Below, one piece after another: positions 1-9,612 of a DNA stretch of 42,469 nucleotides (the stretch's first letter is position 1; the number at the start of each line of letters is the position of its first letter). Both the position numbers and the translations under genes were made by a program. This DNA comes from a virus. The notes under the pieces were generated by a model. The model made no database searches, was not told the DNA's origin, and worked only from the letters and a program-made list of their open reading frames with translations. The DNA lies in IMG/VR virus record IMGVR_UViG_3300044822_000077, positions 1 to 42,469 of that record, one strand, 5' to 3'.

Positions 1-127
1 TTGCGCTACTTTACGCTTAAACAACTCAACGATAGCGAAGAATACCTCGCCAGCAGCATCACGGGAGCCAACCGGGTTCCCCCCATGCAGGACACCCAGG
101 ACCTCGACCAGGCGGAAAATAGTCCAT
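1..127. repeat. Left copy of 127-bp end overlap
   Basis: These bases are identical to 42343..42469. The length of exactly 127 bp equals a common maximum de Bruijn k-mer size, so the simplest reading is that a circular assembly was left untrimmed. A real short direct terminal repeat is a less likely alternative. Either way the two ends are contiguous in the molecule or concatemer, because a reading frame continues through the junction. Confidence 0.95.
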
Positions 128-375
128 CTTTCGGCCAGGGCATCCTCGCAGCTCTTGGACTAAACGCGGAATCTCGATTAAAATCGTCACCAAGAACACC
201 AGAGGTCACGAAACGAGATTTTAGCGAGCTTGAGAAAGCTTTGGCGCGCCGTGGAGGTCCACCGCGAGCCGGTGGCCTCACTCCTATTTTAGAAGAGGCG
301 GCGGCATATGGCGGGCGAATCAAGCGGGGCGGTACAGGCGCCGCAGCACTCCGGCGAGCAATCGGGAGCCTTTGA
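1..375 (+). CDS. Hypothetical virion-module protein, 3' part (gene spans contig junction)
   Basis: This is the 3' part of a gene whose ATG lies at 42259. Joined across the 127-bp overlap it encodes about 152 residues. The TTG at position 1 is an internal codon, not a start. The protein is charged, with a Gly/Arg-rich C-terminus. Its C-terminal third contains TKRDFSELEKALAR, which closely resembles the N-terminus of the TerS-like protein encoded at 38119..38565 on the minus strand (TKRDFSALEAKLAR). It overlaps the next gene by 68 bp. Its function is unknown; its place between the capsid and terminase genes suggests a head-assembly or packaging role. Confidence 0.8.
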   Translation: MRYFTLKQLNDSEEYLASSITGANRVPPMQDTQDLDQAENSPSFGQGILAALGLNAESRLKSSPRTPEVTKRDFSELEKALARRGGPPRAGGLTPILEEAAAYGGRIKRGGTGAAALRRAIGSL

Positions 376-1276
376 GCAGGGCGGTGGCGGCGGCACAGGC
401 GGCCAGGGAGTGCGGCGAGACGGGGGCAGCGGGGCTCAGGTCTTTGACTATAAGAAGGCCTTCGAGTCTCAGCGCCGGGAGCTGGGCGAGTCCCGCTCCT
501 CGATGGAAAAGCTGGTCAAGGACTTCCAGGGCTATAAGCAGCAGGTCAATCCCGAGATCGAGACCCTGCGGCGCCTCAAGGATGCGCTGAATCCCCCGGA
601 GCATGAGGCCGATCCTACCCAGGCCGAAATCCGCGAGATGGAGCAGGAGCTGGACTACATCATCGCCCAGGGGATCGAGGCCGACAAGCGCGGCCAGCCG
701 ATGCCGCTCACCATCCACAACGCGGTGCGCCAGATCAAGGCCCAGATCGAGGCCAAGAAGAAGGAAGCCTCCCTCAACACCGAGCTGGAGCAGATGAAGC
801 GCCAGCTTGACGAGCTGCGAAGCCCCGACGCGGCCATCAACCAGACGGCCTTTCAAACCCTCGATCAGACCATCATCCGCGGGGTAGAGCAGCTCTTCGG
901 CAAGGACCAGGGGACCTTTGACTCACGCAAGGCGATGTTCCGCGCGGCCACCGACCTCCTGGTCCCCTACGTGCGCGAGATGATCCAAAAGGCTCCCGGC
1001 GAATGGGAGATGCTCCGCCGGGATCCCCAGGCGCTGGCCGACCTGGCGCAGCGGGCCCTAAAAAAAGTCATTCCTCCCAAGGCCTTACAGGTTCTTGCGC
1101 AGGAGCAGCTCGAAAACACTCCCATGCGGGAAAGCGAACTCTTCCAGGCCTTCGCCGAGGCGCGCTCGATCAGAGACCCGCAAAAACGCCAGGAGATCCA
1201 AGAGCAGATCCGCCAGGAGATCCTGGAACTCCGCTTCCGCCAGGGCAAGCTCGGCAATATCGGTCGCCGCCAATGA
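308..1276 (+). CDS. Acidic coiled-coil protein, candidate scaffolding protein
   Basis: This 322-residue protein has a disordered Gly-rich N-terminus (about residues 1-45), then a long, highly charged, predicted helical and coiled-coil body rich in Glu, Gln, Arg and Lys. It has no cysteines or membrane segments that I can see. The composition and the place directly upstream of terL in the head cluster fit a capsid scaffolding protein, but the capsid gene is about 3 kb upstream rather than immediately downstream as usual. Its stop overlaps the terL start (ATGATG). Scaffold is an inference; another internal head protein is possible. Confidence 0.55.
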   Translation: MAGESSGAVQAPQHSGEQSGAFEQGGGGGTGGQGVRRDGGSGAQVFDYKKAFESQRRELGESRSSMEKLVKDFQGYKQQVNPEIETLRRLKDALNPPEHEADPTQAEIREMEQELDYIIAQGIEADKRGQPMPLTIHNAVRQIKAQIEAKKKEASLNTELEQMKRQLDELRSPDAAINQTAFQTLDQTIIRGVEQLFGKDQGTFDSRKAMFRAATDLLVPYVREMIQKAPGEWEMLRRDPQALADLAQRALKKVIPPKALQVLAQEQLENTPMRESELFQAFAEARSIRDPQKRQEIQEQIRQEILELRFRQGKLGNIGRRQ

Positions 1277-2589
1277 TGGAGGCGCTGGCCGATCTACGCC
1301 CGGCTCAGGCCATGGCTGCAAGCCTCTTCTTTCGGCACAAGAAGCTGATGCTGATGCTGCCCAGGCAGTTCGGCGGCAAGACTGAGCTGGGGGTGAGGCT
1401 GGCGCATGACCTTTGTCGGCGGCCGGCGCCGAGTTCATCGATGTTCGTGGCCAAGAGCACGGGAGCCCGCAAGAAGGCCACGCGCGAGAAGTTTTTGAGG
1501 CTCTTCGACCGTCGCGATTTTGAGGTAAATACCGAGCTGATTTACCTCAAGAAGTCGCCGATGTCGCAGATCTTCATGGCGTCCATCGACAAGGATCCCG
1601 GCAATCAGCGCGGCGGTTCACTGGTCTATCTCCACTGCTCCGAGATGGCTTTCTGGAAGATGGACCTCGGCATGAGCGTCCCGGACTGCTGGCAGGGAGT
1701 GCTGGCGCCCATGATCAACGAGATCGAGGGCTACGCACTCCTCGAATCGACGCCCAACGGCTCCAACGGCTGGCGGGATCTCTGGGACAACGCCAAGTTC
1801 TTCGGCTTCAAGACCTTCAAGCTCTCGCTGGGGCAAATGGTGGAGCTGGGGCTGGTCCCGGAAGAGACTTACCAGCGCATCAAGAGCGAGATGCACCCGC
1901 TCATGTTCGATCAGGAGTACGAGCTGGACTGGGTGACCTTCCAGGGCCTCGTCTATAACGAATTTGACGAACATACGCATGTCGCCGACATCGCGCCCCC
2001 GGAGGACTGGCAGGCCTGTGCCTTAGCCATCGATTGGGGCTTTGATCCCTCGGCCACCTGTATCCTGATGGCTTACCAGAAGGACGGGGTGATCTGCGTC
2101 TTTGACGAGATCTATGCCTTGCGCCAGCGCCTGGAAGAGACCCAACAGTCGATCGAGGCGCGCCAGCTGATGTGGCGGATCGCGCGCTTTGCCGCGGTGG
2201 GCGACCACGAGGAAGACCGCAACGAGGAGCTGACCCGAGGCGGTATCCCCGTGACAAAGGCTGACAAGGTGAACGTACTTGGCAACCGGTTGCAGATCAA
2301 GACGAGGCTTTACCAGAAGAAGATTCTGATCCATCCGCGCTGCCAGTACCTCATCAAAGACCTGAAGTCCGCCACCTGGCACGAGAAGAAAGAAGGCGAC
2401 CTGGACTACTCCAAGTGCTCCTGGGGCCACTATGACGCGGAAGCGGCCCTGCGCTACCTGATCCGAGCCTTTGACGGCTACGAGGAGTGTCCGCCCGTGG
2501 TGAACCCGCACATTGGCATCAACGACGCTGCGGCCCGCGCCTGGGATATGCAGCGCCGCGCCCTACTTGACGACGAGGAGGCAGCCTAG
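1273..2589 (+). CDS. terL: Terminase large subunit
   Basis: This 438-residue protein is the ATP-driven DNA-packaging motor and headful nuclease. The Walker A-like loop is PRQFGGKT (residues 30-37). Walker B is LVYLHCSE (117-124), ending in the catalytic Glu. The coupling motif is ESTPNG (158-163). The C-terminal RNase H-like nuclease has its acidic residues at D254 (AIDWGFDP), D311 (VGDHEED) and D388 (HYDAEAALR). The start is ATG 1273, which overlaps the preceding stop; an in-frame ATG follows at 1276. The open frame extends further upstream, but that stretch is covered by the preceding gene. The length is usual for the family's compact members. Family identity is secure from the full motif set. 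Confidence 0.95.
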   Translation: MMEALADLRPAQAMAASLFFRHKKLMLMLPRQFGGKTELGVRLAHDLCRRPAPSSSMFVAKSTGARKKATREKFLRLFDRRDFEVNTELIYLKKSPMSQIFMASIDKDPGNQRGGSLVYLHCSEMAFWKMDLGMSVPDCWQGVLAPMINEIEGYALLESTPNGSNGWRDLWDNAKFFGFKTFKLSLGQMVELGLVPEETYQRIKSEMHPLMFDQEYELDWVTFQGLVYNEFDEHTHVADIAPPEDWQACALAIDWGFDPSATCILMAYQKDGVICVFDEIYALRQRLEETQQSIEARQLMWRIARFAAVGDHEEDRNEELTRGGIPVTKADKVNVLGNRLQIKTRLYQKKILIHPRCQYLIKDLKSATWHEKKEGDLDYSKCSWGHYDAEAALRYLIRAFDGYEECPPVVNPHIGINDAAARAWDMQRRALLDDEEAA

Positions 2590-2592
2590 ACC

Positions 2593-3249
2593 ATGGCAAA
2601 CACCCGCGGCCAGATCAAGTATGAGGTTCTCACCCGGCTCAACAAGACTTCGGTCACGCAGGGCTTTTACACCGACGAGAAGCTCAACACGGCGCTTCAG
2701 GAGGCGATGGACTACGTCGCCACCGAGATGTTTCTGGCGGACGAAGGCTGGATGCACAAGATCGACTACGTAACCACCGTCGCTAACCAGGTCACCGTGC
2801 CGATCGCTCCGCACTGGAACATGCTGGCCGAGCTGCGCTACCTTGTCGGCACGATCTATACGCCGATTATGTACGACCAGCAGTACGGCGAGGCGCAGTG
2901 GGCCGGGAACAGCGGCGTCATCCAGTATCCGTACCGCTACAAGATTGTCGATAATCAGATCTATTTTCAGCCCCCTCTCGGTGTCGGCGGCACGCAGTTT
3001 CTCCAGGTGGAGTACTTCTCCTACCCGAAGATCCTGCAAAACGACGCCGATACGCTCGACAGCCAGTTTGACCGCTGCATGTACTGGTTTCTCGTTTACG
3101 ACATGGTGAAAAGCCTTCAGGGAGGCCTCAACCAGACGGCCGATGACAGCGACCGCAAGGTGACGCAGTGGTACACGCGTCTTAAAGACATGATTGGCAT
3201 GCGCACCCGGCAAAGCATCCCGATCCGCGACTTTGATGGGTACTTCTGA
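2593..3249 (+). CDS. Head-tail adaptor (connector) protein
   Basis: This 218-residue protein has an N-terminal helical part (residues 1-50), a central beta-rich insertion and a C-terminal helical part around the segment RCMYWFLVYDMVKSLQGG. This is the architecture of adaptor proteins of the P22 gp4 / T7 gp11 type, which sit under the portal ring and join it to the tail. It starts 3 bp after the terL stop, and its TGA overlaps the next ATG, so it is translationally coupled. The assignment rests on fold-like pattern, size and position, not on a catalytic motif. Confidence 0.6.
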   Translation: MANTRGQIKYEVLTRLNKTSVTQGFYTDEKLNTALQEAMDYVATEMFLADEGWMHKIDYVTTVANQVTVPIAPHWNMLAELRYLVGTIYTPIMYDQQYGEAQWAGNSGVIQYPYRYKIVDNQIYFQPPLGVGGTQFLQVEYFSYPKILQNDADTLDSQFDRCMYWFLVYDMVKSLQGGLNQTADDSDRKVTQWYTRLKDMIGMRTRQSIPIRDFDGYF

Positions 3250-3773
3250 TGCAATTTTCCAACCCAAAGGTGACTCTAGGATCCTATGTTAGCTACGCTC
3301 TGTCGCCGTTTCATGTTTGGTTTCGCGAGATGGGTTACCCAGAGCTTGATATCTGCCGCTTCGAAGACGGCGAATGGGCCATCCGCCAGTTTCTTAAGGC
3401 CCCCGTTATCCCCGCCGAGACCCCCTGGCAGTGGGTGCTCACCGGCCTTAAGCATGTCGAACTCAGCCCGTGGGTCTGCCTCAAGTATGCGCAAAACCTC
3501 GACCTTGAACGCAAAGCGTACTGGGCCGAGGTTGACCGGAAGGAAAAGGAGGTAGACGAGGAGCACGCGGCGGCTGACCGGCATGCCCAGGACCTCGCCG
3601 AGCGGCGTTTTCGAGCGGTGAAGAGCAACCGTTTCCTGATGGACAGAGTCGTTAGATATGGACCCGCAGAGATGTCGCTCAAAAGGATTGCGCGGCATAT
3701 CCCCAAACACTTTTTAAGATCGGATCTTCCAAGATGCAGACACTCTACTACATCGCCGGCTCCCCACTCGTGA
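3249..3773 (+). CDS. Hypothetical virion-module protein
   Basis: This 174-residue protein starts at an ATG overlapping the upstream TGA. The N-terminal half is mixed alpha/beta with many aromatics; residues 105-140 are a highly charged helix (Glu/Lys/Arg). The last 13 or so codons overlap the next gene, which starts at 3734, by 40 bp. I do not recognise a family. Its place between the adaptor and the nozzle-like protein suggests a morphogenesis or connector role. Confidence 0.65.
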   Translation: MQFSNPKVTLGSYVSYALSPFHVWFREMGYPELDICRFEDGEWAIRQFLKAPVIPAETPWQWVLTGLKHVELSPWVCLKYAQNLDLERKAYWAEVDRKEKEVDEEHAAADRHAQDLAERRFRAVKSNRFLMDRVVRYGPAEMSLKRIARHIPKHFLRSDLPRCRHSTTSPAPHS

Positions 3774-4396
3774 AAGTCTTCCTGCCCGAGTGGCAGGACG
3801 CCATCGAGCGGGATCCCGATGTCATCTACGATATGAATACGCCCTTTGAATTCGACGTGGACACTGGCTCGCGCTGCATCCATGTGGCTTTCAATAAGCC
3901 GATGACCCCTCCTGGTGGGTCGTTTGCCGAGCAAAAGGACGTGCTCATGGTGCTGACCGGTGGAGAGACGGGCGCCAACTCGCGGGCCACGGACTGGAGC
4001 GGCATCGTGCTCTTTGATCCCAAGGTAGATATGGCCCAGATGCTCGACGCCATGGCGATGATGGACGATTTCATCTCGGAGGATCCCAAGGTCAAAGAGG
4101 CAGCCATCAAAAAGCGCATTGCCGAGCAGCGCGCGGCCGCGGCGAAGATCAAGGAGACCCGCAAGGCAGTGCAGCTGCGCTCGGAGCAGCGGATCCTGCG
4201 CCACATGCGCATGACCCACCACAACCTTATCAAGCAGTGGCAGACCAACGCCGAGCAAAATGTCGGCAAGTACCCGCCGTCGTTCACGGAGCAGCTCGGC
4301 ATGTATGCGCTGCGCACCGAGCTGCAAAAAAAGAGCGAGAAGTCGCGCAAGATCAACGACAAGGTCAACGAGATCATGGCCCACCAGGTGGTGTAA
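3734..4396 (+). CDS. Hypothetical protein with C-terminal coiled coil
   Basis: This is a 220-residue protein. Residues 1-100 look globular (beta-rich, with FEFDVDTGSRCIHVAF). From about residue 115 to the end it is predicted to be almost wholly helical and highly charged, with Ala/Lys/Glu/Gln heptad-like spacing. It is followed 3 bp later by the large nozzle-like gene, so the two are probably co-translated. No family is recognised. It could be a minor virion protein or an assembly chaperone. Confidence 0.65.
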   Translation: MQTLYYIAGSPLVKVFLPEWQDAIERDPDVIYDMNTPFEFDVDTGSRCIHVAFNKPMTPPGGSFAEQKDVLMVLTGGETGANSRATDWSGIVLFDPKVDMAQMLDAMAMMDDFISEDPKVKEAAIKKRIAEQRAAAAKIKETRKAVQLRSEQRILRHMRMTHHNLIKQWQTNAEQNVGKYPPSFTEQLGMYALRTELQKKSEKSRKINDKVNEIMAHQVV

Positions 4397-4399
4397 GCA

Positions 4400-7300
4400 A
4401 TGGCAGGATCGCGCGTCCAAAAGTTCCAAAGCGGCTCGCTCGCCAAGACGATCGACGTTCATTTGCCGGATTTCCAGGAGGATATCCAGTACGACGGGAC
4501 GACGGTCAACGTCACGAGTGGGCTCAACGAGGGAATTGGTCCGCGGTATGGGTTTTCCCCAATCCCGGGACAGATGGACGCCGAGGCAGTGGCGACGGGG
4601 AACTTCGCCGGGCTCCTCAAGGCGGAAACGTCCTGGGTTGGGTCCTCAACCCGTCAGAACATCTATGCCATTATACCGCTGGTGCTTGGCGGCTGCGACT
4701 CGGCCGCCAACCTCGCGAATAAGCAGCTTTACTACGCCGTAGTTTTGGGACATCTAACCTACGCTTTCTCCGGCAAGCTCCTCCTCGACGTGGTCTTTCT
4801 CGGTACCAACTTCACGTCCACCAACGTGATCATGCAGCAAAGCCCATACATCTATTCCGGGCTGGGCTACCCGGGGACGGAAGACTATACCTCGATCCCG
4901 ATCTTCGCCGAGCTGCTGCAGACCAATCTTGCTTATGACCCTTACTACATCACCGCGATCGCCAACCTCGGCACCATCCTCGGCTCGACGACCTTTGTGG
5001 CAGCGACGGCCTTCTCGGTGAGCAATCCCGAGATCGACAATAACTGGGTAGCGGGCGTGACCTCTTACGGCAGCGCCAACGGCGCCACCACCGCGCCGTC
5101 GATCGAGTGCCTCACCCCCTATACCTTTAGCTATCCGTCGCAGTCGCGGACCGCGCAGGCCTTTTTCGGCGTGCCCTCAGACCCCGTCACCGGCAACTTC
5201 ACCACCGGCCAACACACCGTCACGGTCTATGCTCTCACTTCGGTCGGGGCGCAGAATATCGACTATTCCGCGTCATTCCTCGCCTCGACCTCGATCTTTC
5301 AGCCAAACTTTAACTTTGAGCAGATCCTCAACCCTGAGATCAACCTCAGCTCGGTGACTGCCTCAAAGACCACCAGCGGGACGAGCTACGGCAGCACGGT
5401 GGTAGCGCTCATCAATGACCCGCTGCTTAACACCAACGCTTCTTATAAGGGCGTTCTCGTCGCTGCGGGCAAAGCCTTCTGCATCATTGCGCAGGACTGG
5501 CTGAGGTCTTACGGCGGCCGTCTACAGCAGTATGTCGATCTGACCAATGTCTCTTATAACCCGCAGCCTATCAAATCGAGCTATACCGAGAACGGCACCA
5601 CTGTCCCCACCGCCTTTGGCTACTGGCCGACCTTTACGGCCAATACGGCCATGCCGTCAACAGGGACCGTTGCCCTCAATGCCGCAAACAGCGGGATCTT
5701 GCGCGCCAACACGCTCTATGAGTTTTCCTACTCTGTTTACAATAAGCGGCTAAACTTTGAGACCAATGTTGGTCCCGGAGTGCAGTTTCTGACTGGCACG
5801 GCTGATTTCGTATCGATCCAGCTTTACGACAACGCTACGTCCACCTATACGACCCAGCTTCAGTATCTGCTGGAAGCCGGCAACGCTCTCGTCCCTTGGC
5901 CTGGTCAGTTTGAAGTCAATGACATCCCCCCCGCGGCCGGCACCAATAACTATTCCGTCAATCACCTGGAATACCGTTTCTACTACCGTCAAAGCGGCAT
6001 GTCCGAATGGCTCCCGGCGCTCTTCATTGACGCTGCGCAGTGGTGGTTTTACCCGCATTTCGTCAACCTCTCGGCATGTACGGGCGGCATTGGCGGTCTC
6101 CCGGGGGGCCGACCAGGGGGGTACTCAGACTACTCACAGCTGCCGGCGGACTCCTATAACTGCGTGGTGATGTTCAAAAACCGCGCCTTTTGGTCGTCTT
6201 CTTCAAATCTCTGCTTCTCGCGGCAAAACAACATCTTCGCCTATCCGACCGGCAACAGCGCCTCGTGTCCGGCGGGTTCCTACAAGGGCATGATGGTCGC
6301 CACTTACTACGGCCAGGCCCAGCAGCAAGCGCGGCTGGTAGTCTTCACCACCGAAGGCACCTACATCGGTCTTTTCACCGGCAACCCCACCGATATCCCG
6401 GTGCAGGTCTCCGCCACATCGATCGGCTCCTACCCACTCGACGGGTCCGACTTCCAGCTCAACGCCTGGACATCGATCACGGCCTTCTCCTACCGCGCCG
6501 CTGCCAACTGCGAGGGGCTCCTCTACTTCTGGGGACCGCAGGGGGTCTTTGTCGATGACGGGGTGGACCCCATAACCAGAATATCGCCACCACTCGAACC
6601 AGATATTTTCCAATTTTATGATCCCTCCAAGACCGATGATATCCACTGTGTGTACAATAACAACACTAAGGAGATCATATGGTTTTATCCGCCGAAGGTT
6701 GCCGACAACGACTATCCGACCTATGCGCTGATCTTCAACCGCCAGCGCCAGACCTGGCTTTACGCGAAGTATCCGGGCCAAGTGGACGCCAGCCAGGCGC
6801 TCAATATCCGGAGCAGCTTGGTCCCCACGGGTGGCTCGCGCACTGTCGTGTATTCGAGAGAAAGCCCGTCGTCCGTCATTCAACGGGCCTACTTCTACGA
6901 CGAGCGCAACCTGGCGGGCGACATCTTTCCGTCGAAGGAACTGATGATCAAGGCGGTCTCATCGCCGACTTCGTCTACGCGGCAGCTGACTTTGGCGGCC
7001 GGTTATACGGGCTCTGTGATCGATACGATCAGTGTCGGGGATGTCCTAACGCTGCAGCAGACGAACCAATACGCAACGAGCCTGACGGAGCCAAGTGATT
7101 TCACCGCGGTCATCACGGCGATCAACACGGGATCGGGACTGATCACGCTCGAGCTCCCCGAGGGAGCGACCCTCGATAGCTCCTGGACGGCAGCCACCAA
7201 TAACCTATTCTTCCCCGTATACCATGCGGCCGCGGCCTACAATACCGCGCAGAATGCTACTCTCGTGAGCGGGCCAGGCATTAACGGGTTCGCATATCAG

Positions 7301-7660
7301 ATCAGCACTAAATACTGGATTCCGCAGGGTATTACGTTCTGGGGATACTGGCTCTGGTATCATCTCCTCTTTAAGCTCCGTCTTCTTCTTCCGAGCGGCG
7401 CGGCCAACAACGTTACGTTTGCTCATCGTACTCCCGTCTCCAATGTTGGTTATGTTTCCAAGACGTTAACAATAAACAACAATTCTGACAGCAATTTTCA
7501 GGCCTTCGTTCAGCTGCTCCTCGGCAACCAAAATCTTGAGGGCCAGGGCGTCAGGATCCAGCTCTCAGGGATTCAAATTGGGGGTTCCTGGGTGTTACAG
7601 TCGATTAACGGACAATCGGCACCTATTGACGGCGATCAACTCAAGCTCTTTGAGGCATGA
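4400..7660 (+). CDS. Large tail protein, candidate nozzle/hub
   Basis: This 1086-residue beta-rich protein, full of Ser, Thr, Tyr and Asn, is the longest in the genome. The middle part (about residues 585-800) has repeated blade-like segments: MFKNRAFWSS, ARLVVFTTEGTYIGLF, GLLYFWGPQGVFVDDG and ALIFNRQRQTWLYAKYPG. These resemble the beta-propeller or platform domains of short-tail nozzle and hub proteins (T7 gp12 and P22 gp10 types), which extend the tail tube below the adaptor. It sits a few kb after terL and the adaptor in the same coupled series. The family call is by pattern only; a generic virion-associated protein is the alternative. Confidence 0.55.
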   Translation: MAGSRVQKFQSGSLAKTIDVHLPDFQEDIQYDGTTVNVTSGLNEGIGPRYGFSPIPGQMDAEAVATGNFAGLLKAETSWVGSSTRQNIYAIIPLVLGGCDSAANLANKQLYYAVVLGHLTYAFSGKLLLDVVFLGTNFTSTNVIMQQSPYIYSGLGYPGTEDYTSIPIFAELLQTNLAYDPYYITAIANLGTILGSTTFVAATAFSVSNPEIDNNWVAGVTSYGSANGATTAPSIECLTPYTFSYPSQSRTAQAFFGVPSDPVTGNFTTGQHTVTVYALTSVGAQNIDYSASFLASTSIFQPNFNFEQILNPEINLSSVTASKTTSGTSYGSTVVALINDPLLNTNASYKGVLVAAGKAFCIIAQDWLRSYGGRLQQYVDLTNVSYNPQPIKSSYTENGTTVPTAFGYWPTFTANTAMPSTGTVALNAANSGILRANTLYEFSYSVYNKRLNFETNVGPGVQFLTGTADFVSIQLYDNATSTYTTQLQYLLEAGNALVPWPGQFEVNDIPPAAGTNNYSVNHLEYRFYYRQSGMSEWLPALFIDAAQWWFYPHFVNLSACTGGIGGLPGGRPGGYSDYSQLPADSYNCVVMFKNRAFWSSSSNLCFSRQNNIFAYPTGNSASCPAGSYKGMMVATYYGQAQQQARLVVFTTEGTYIGLFTGNPTDIPVQVSATSIGSYPLDGSDFQLNAWTSITAFSYRAAANCEGLLYFWGPQGVFVDDGVDPITRISPPLEPDIFQFYDPSKTDDIHCVYNNNTKEIIWFYPPKVADNDYPTYALIFNRQRQTWLYAKYPGQVDASQALNIRSSLVPTGGSRTVVYSRESPSSVIQRAYFYDERNLAGDIFPSKELMIKAVSSPTSSTRQLTLAAGYTGSVIDTISVGDVLTLQQTNQYATSLTEPSDFTAVITAINTGSGLITLELPEGATLDSSWTAATNNLFFPVYHAAAAYNTAQNATLVSGPGINGFAYQISTKYWIPQGITFWGYWLWYHLLFKLRLLLPSGAANNVTFAHRTPVSNVGYVSKTLTINNNSDSNFQAFVQLLLGNQNLEGQGVRIQLSGIQIGGSWVLQSINGQSAPIDGDQLKLFEA

Positions 7661-7666
7661 AGCGAT

Positions 7667-9115
7667 ATGTCAAGTTATAACCCGTTTAGCGGTAGCAGCG
7701 GCAGCGGTATTGTGAGCGCCTTCTCGCCGACCGGCAGCGGTGCCGGTGGCCCCGCGATCAATAACCTGCCGGGCCTGGGCGGGACCGGAGTAGCCAACGC
7801 TCTCGGCAACTATGGCACGGGAGTCGCTAACGCCCTGGGGTTTGCTAATCAAAAGGGGCAGACTGCCTCGAATAATGAGCAGACGAGCGTCCAGCAGCAG
7901 AATGCGGCGACTCAGGGTGTGGTCAATCAGATGGGCCAAAACGGCCAGCAATACGTCGGTGCTACCGGAGCGGCGACGAATGCCTACAATACCGCCACGA
8001 CTGGAAACACCAACACATATACTACGGCGCTAGCTAATGCGGGAACCCAGCTGACTAATCAGGCCAACGATTCGAAGGCCACCTATACTAATAACGTACT
8101 GCCGAATCTAGAGACGCTCCAGACGCAGGGTATGGGTAACGCTGCCAGCGCAATATCGCTTGCCGAGGCTCAAACCCCAAACAATGCTATCGAGCAGGGC
8201 GTGCAGGGCATGTACAACACCCAGGCTCAGGGCATCCAAAACCAGGGCCTGGCGGACTACGGCGTCCTGGCCGCGCTGGGCTCCCAGGCCACGGCCGGCA
8301 CCATCGGCGAGGCGGGGCTTCCGGTCACCGGGGCGCAGATGGAGACCCTCCAAAATGCCAACCTCGGGCAGGCCTCGCAGGCCTTCGGCAACGCTCAGAA
8401 CACGGCCAACAACCTCAAGGTCCAAGGGCTCCAGGCCGGCATCAACCAGAGCAATTGGGCCTACGGACAGGGGCAGAATGCCATCCAGAGCGCGGCGGGG
8501 CTGACGCAGGATGTCGCCAACGCCGACAACCAAATGAACTCGATCCAAAACCAGTACACCCAGGAGGGGATGGGGGTCGCCAACAACATCTACGGCGCCA
8601 ACCAGAACGCCGCCAACACGTTCTACAACACGGCCAACGCCCAGGCGGGGCTCAACTACGGCATAACCAACCAGGGCTACCAAAACCAGCTTGGCGCCAT
8701 CAACCAGCAGTACGGCTCCCAGCAGAGCATCGACGCGGCACAGACGCAGGCGGCCAACGCCGCTCAGTCCGGGAAGCTGGGGGCCATTGGCGGCCTCCTG
8801 GGCGCGGGCCTTGGCTATACCCTCGGTCAAGGCGGCTCAGCGGCCTCCGCAGCGGCTCCCTTGGCGGGCGAACCAGGCTCACCGCTGGCGGGGCCTCCCT
8901 CCTCGGCGGCGATGGGCGCAGGTGGTGGTGGTGGTGGTGGAGGGGGCGGCAATGGCGGCGTCCAGGGCGCTATGGCCGGCTACCAGATCGGCTCGGGCGT
9001 CTTCCAAGGTGGCTTCGGCCAGCCGGCGGCCTACACCTCTCCCCAGCAGGGCTATAGCGGCTACGGGTCGAGCAACTATGCGCCGCGCTCTTATACGCAG
9101 ATGGGGTACCAATGA
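7667..9115 (+). CDS. Gln/Asn/Ala/Gly-rich candidate DNA-ejection protein
   Basis: This 482-residue protein has no cysteine and is strongly enriched in Asn, Gln, Ala and Gly. Residues 60-360 form a long, regular polar region with many NAQ, NQ and GxxN repeats, likely an extended helical bundle. A glycine-zipper hydrophobic stretch, GAIGGLLGAGLGYTLG, follows at about 372-387, then an Ala/Pro/Gly tail with a poly-Gly run encoded by a GGT tract at 8921..8940. Low-complexity polar helices plus a glycine zipper are typical of short-tailed-phage ejection or internal virion proteins that insert into the host envelope. The stop overlaps the next ATG. Confidence 0.5.
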   Translation: MSSYNPFSGSSGSGIVSAFSPTGSGAGGPAINNLPGLGGTGVANALGNYGTGVANALGFANQKGQTASNNEQTSVQQQNAATQGVVNQMGQNGQQYVGATGAATNAYNTATTGNTNTYTTALANAGTQLTNQANDSKATYTNNVLPNLETLQTQGMGNAASAISLAEAQTPNNAIEQGVQGMYNTQAQGIQNQGLADYGVLAALGSQATAGTIGEAGLPVTGAQMETLQNANLGQASQAFGNAQNTANNLKVQGLQAGINQSNWAYGQGQNAIQSAAGLTQDVANADNQMNSIQNQYTQEGMGVANNIYGANQNAANTFYNTANAQAGLNYGITNQGYQNQLGAINQQYGSQQSIDAAQTQAANAAQSGKLGAIGGLLGAGLGYTLGQGGSAASAAAPLAGEPGSPLAGPPSSAAMGAGGGGGGGGGGNGGVQGAMAGYQIGSGVFQGGFGQPAAYTSPQQGYSGYGSSNYAPRSYTQMGYQ

Positions 9116-9612
9116 ATATCCTCCGGCAGATAGCCGCCTCATTGGCCCAGGGCGTGCAAAGCTCGCTCGTCGGCGCCGGTGACCTCTACACCCAGCAGCT
9201 CACCGATGTTCGCTCGTCGTGGATCTTGCAGCTAGCCGCCTCGGGGCAGTTTTCGAGCGACCTCATCGTGCTTGCCGCCTCGGGGACGGCCACCATTGCG
9301 CTCCCTCAGGGCTACACCGACGACACCCAGCCGCTCTATGTGGCCATTGCCTCGACGGAGACGATCGAGCTGACCTACACGCATACGACCTTGGGTGTCT
9401 CCAAGATGATGATCCAGGCCGGCAATGCCTCGGACCAGCAGGGACTCGTGGCTTTTTGTGGCCCAACCCAGAGTCTCGCGCTGGCCAACCCGCAGACCAG
9501 CTCGGCCGTTGTTGAGTGGTTCCTCTTCCAGGTCCCGCCGCTGACCACCAACACGAGTTGGTTCTTCGGCTCGCAAAGCACCGGCACGCTCGGCTATGGG
9601 GGCACGCAGTGA
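9112..9612 (+). CDS. Small beta-rich virion protein
   Basis: This 166-residue protein starts at an ATG overlapping the upstream TGA. A short helical N-terminus is followed by a beta-sandwich-like core (SDLIVLAASGTATIALPQGY, then paired strands) with no charged clusters. It has no recognised motif. Its stop overlaps the GTG of the next gene, so 7667-10282 reads as one coupled series. It is probably a minor tail or capsid component; function unknown. Confidence 0.6.
   Translation: MNILRQIAASLAQGVQSSLVGAGDLYTQQLTDVRSSWILQLAASGQFSSDLIVLAASGTATIALPQGYTDDTQPLYVAIASTETIELTYTHTTLGVSKMMIQAGNASDQQGLVAFCGPTQSLALANPQTSSAVVEWFLFQVPPLTTNTSWFFGSQSTGTLGYGGTQ

Noticed and set aside
1003-1272. 90-codon upstream extension of terL
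   Set aside because: Overlaps the scaffold-like gene in another frame; Gly/Pro/Ser-rich and lacks terminase motifs; ATG 1273 overlaps the preceding stop.
3335-4462. 375-codon open frame on the minus strand
   Set aside because: Antisense to well-supported rightward genes with good start-stop coupling.
8921-8940. GGT trinucleotide tract as a phase-variation switch
   Set aside because: Unit length of 3 cannot change the frame; it only varies a poly-Gly linker in the candidate ejection protein.
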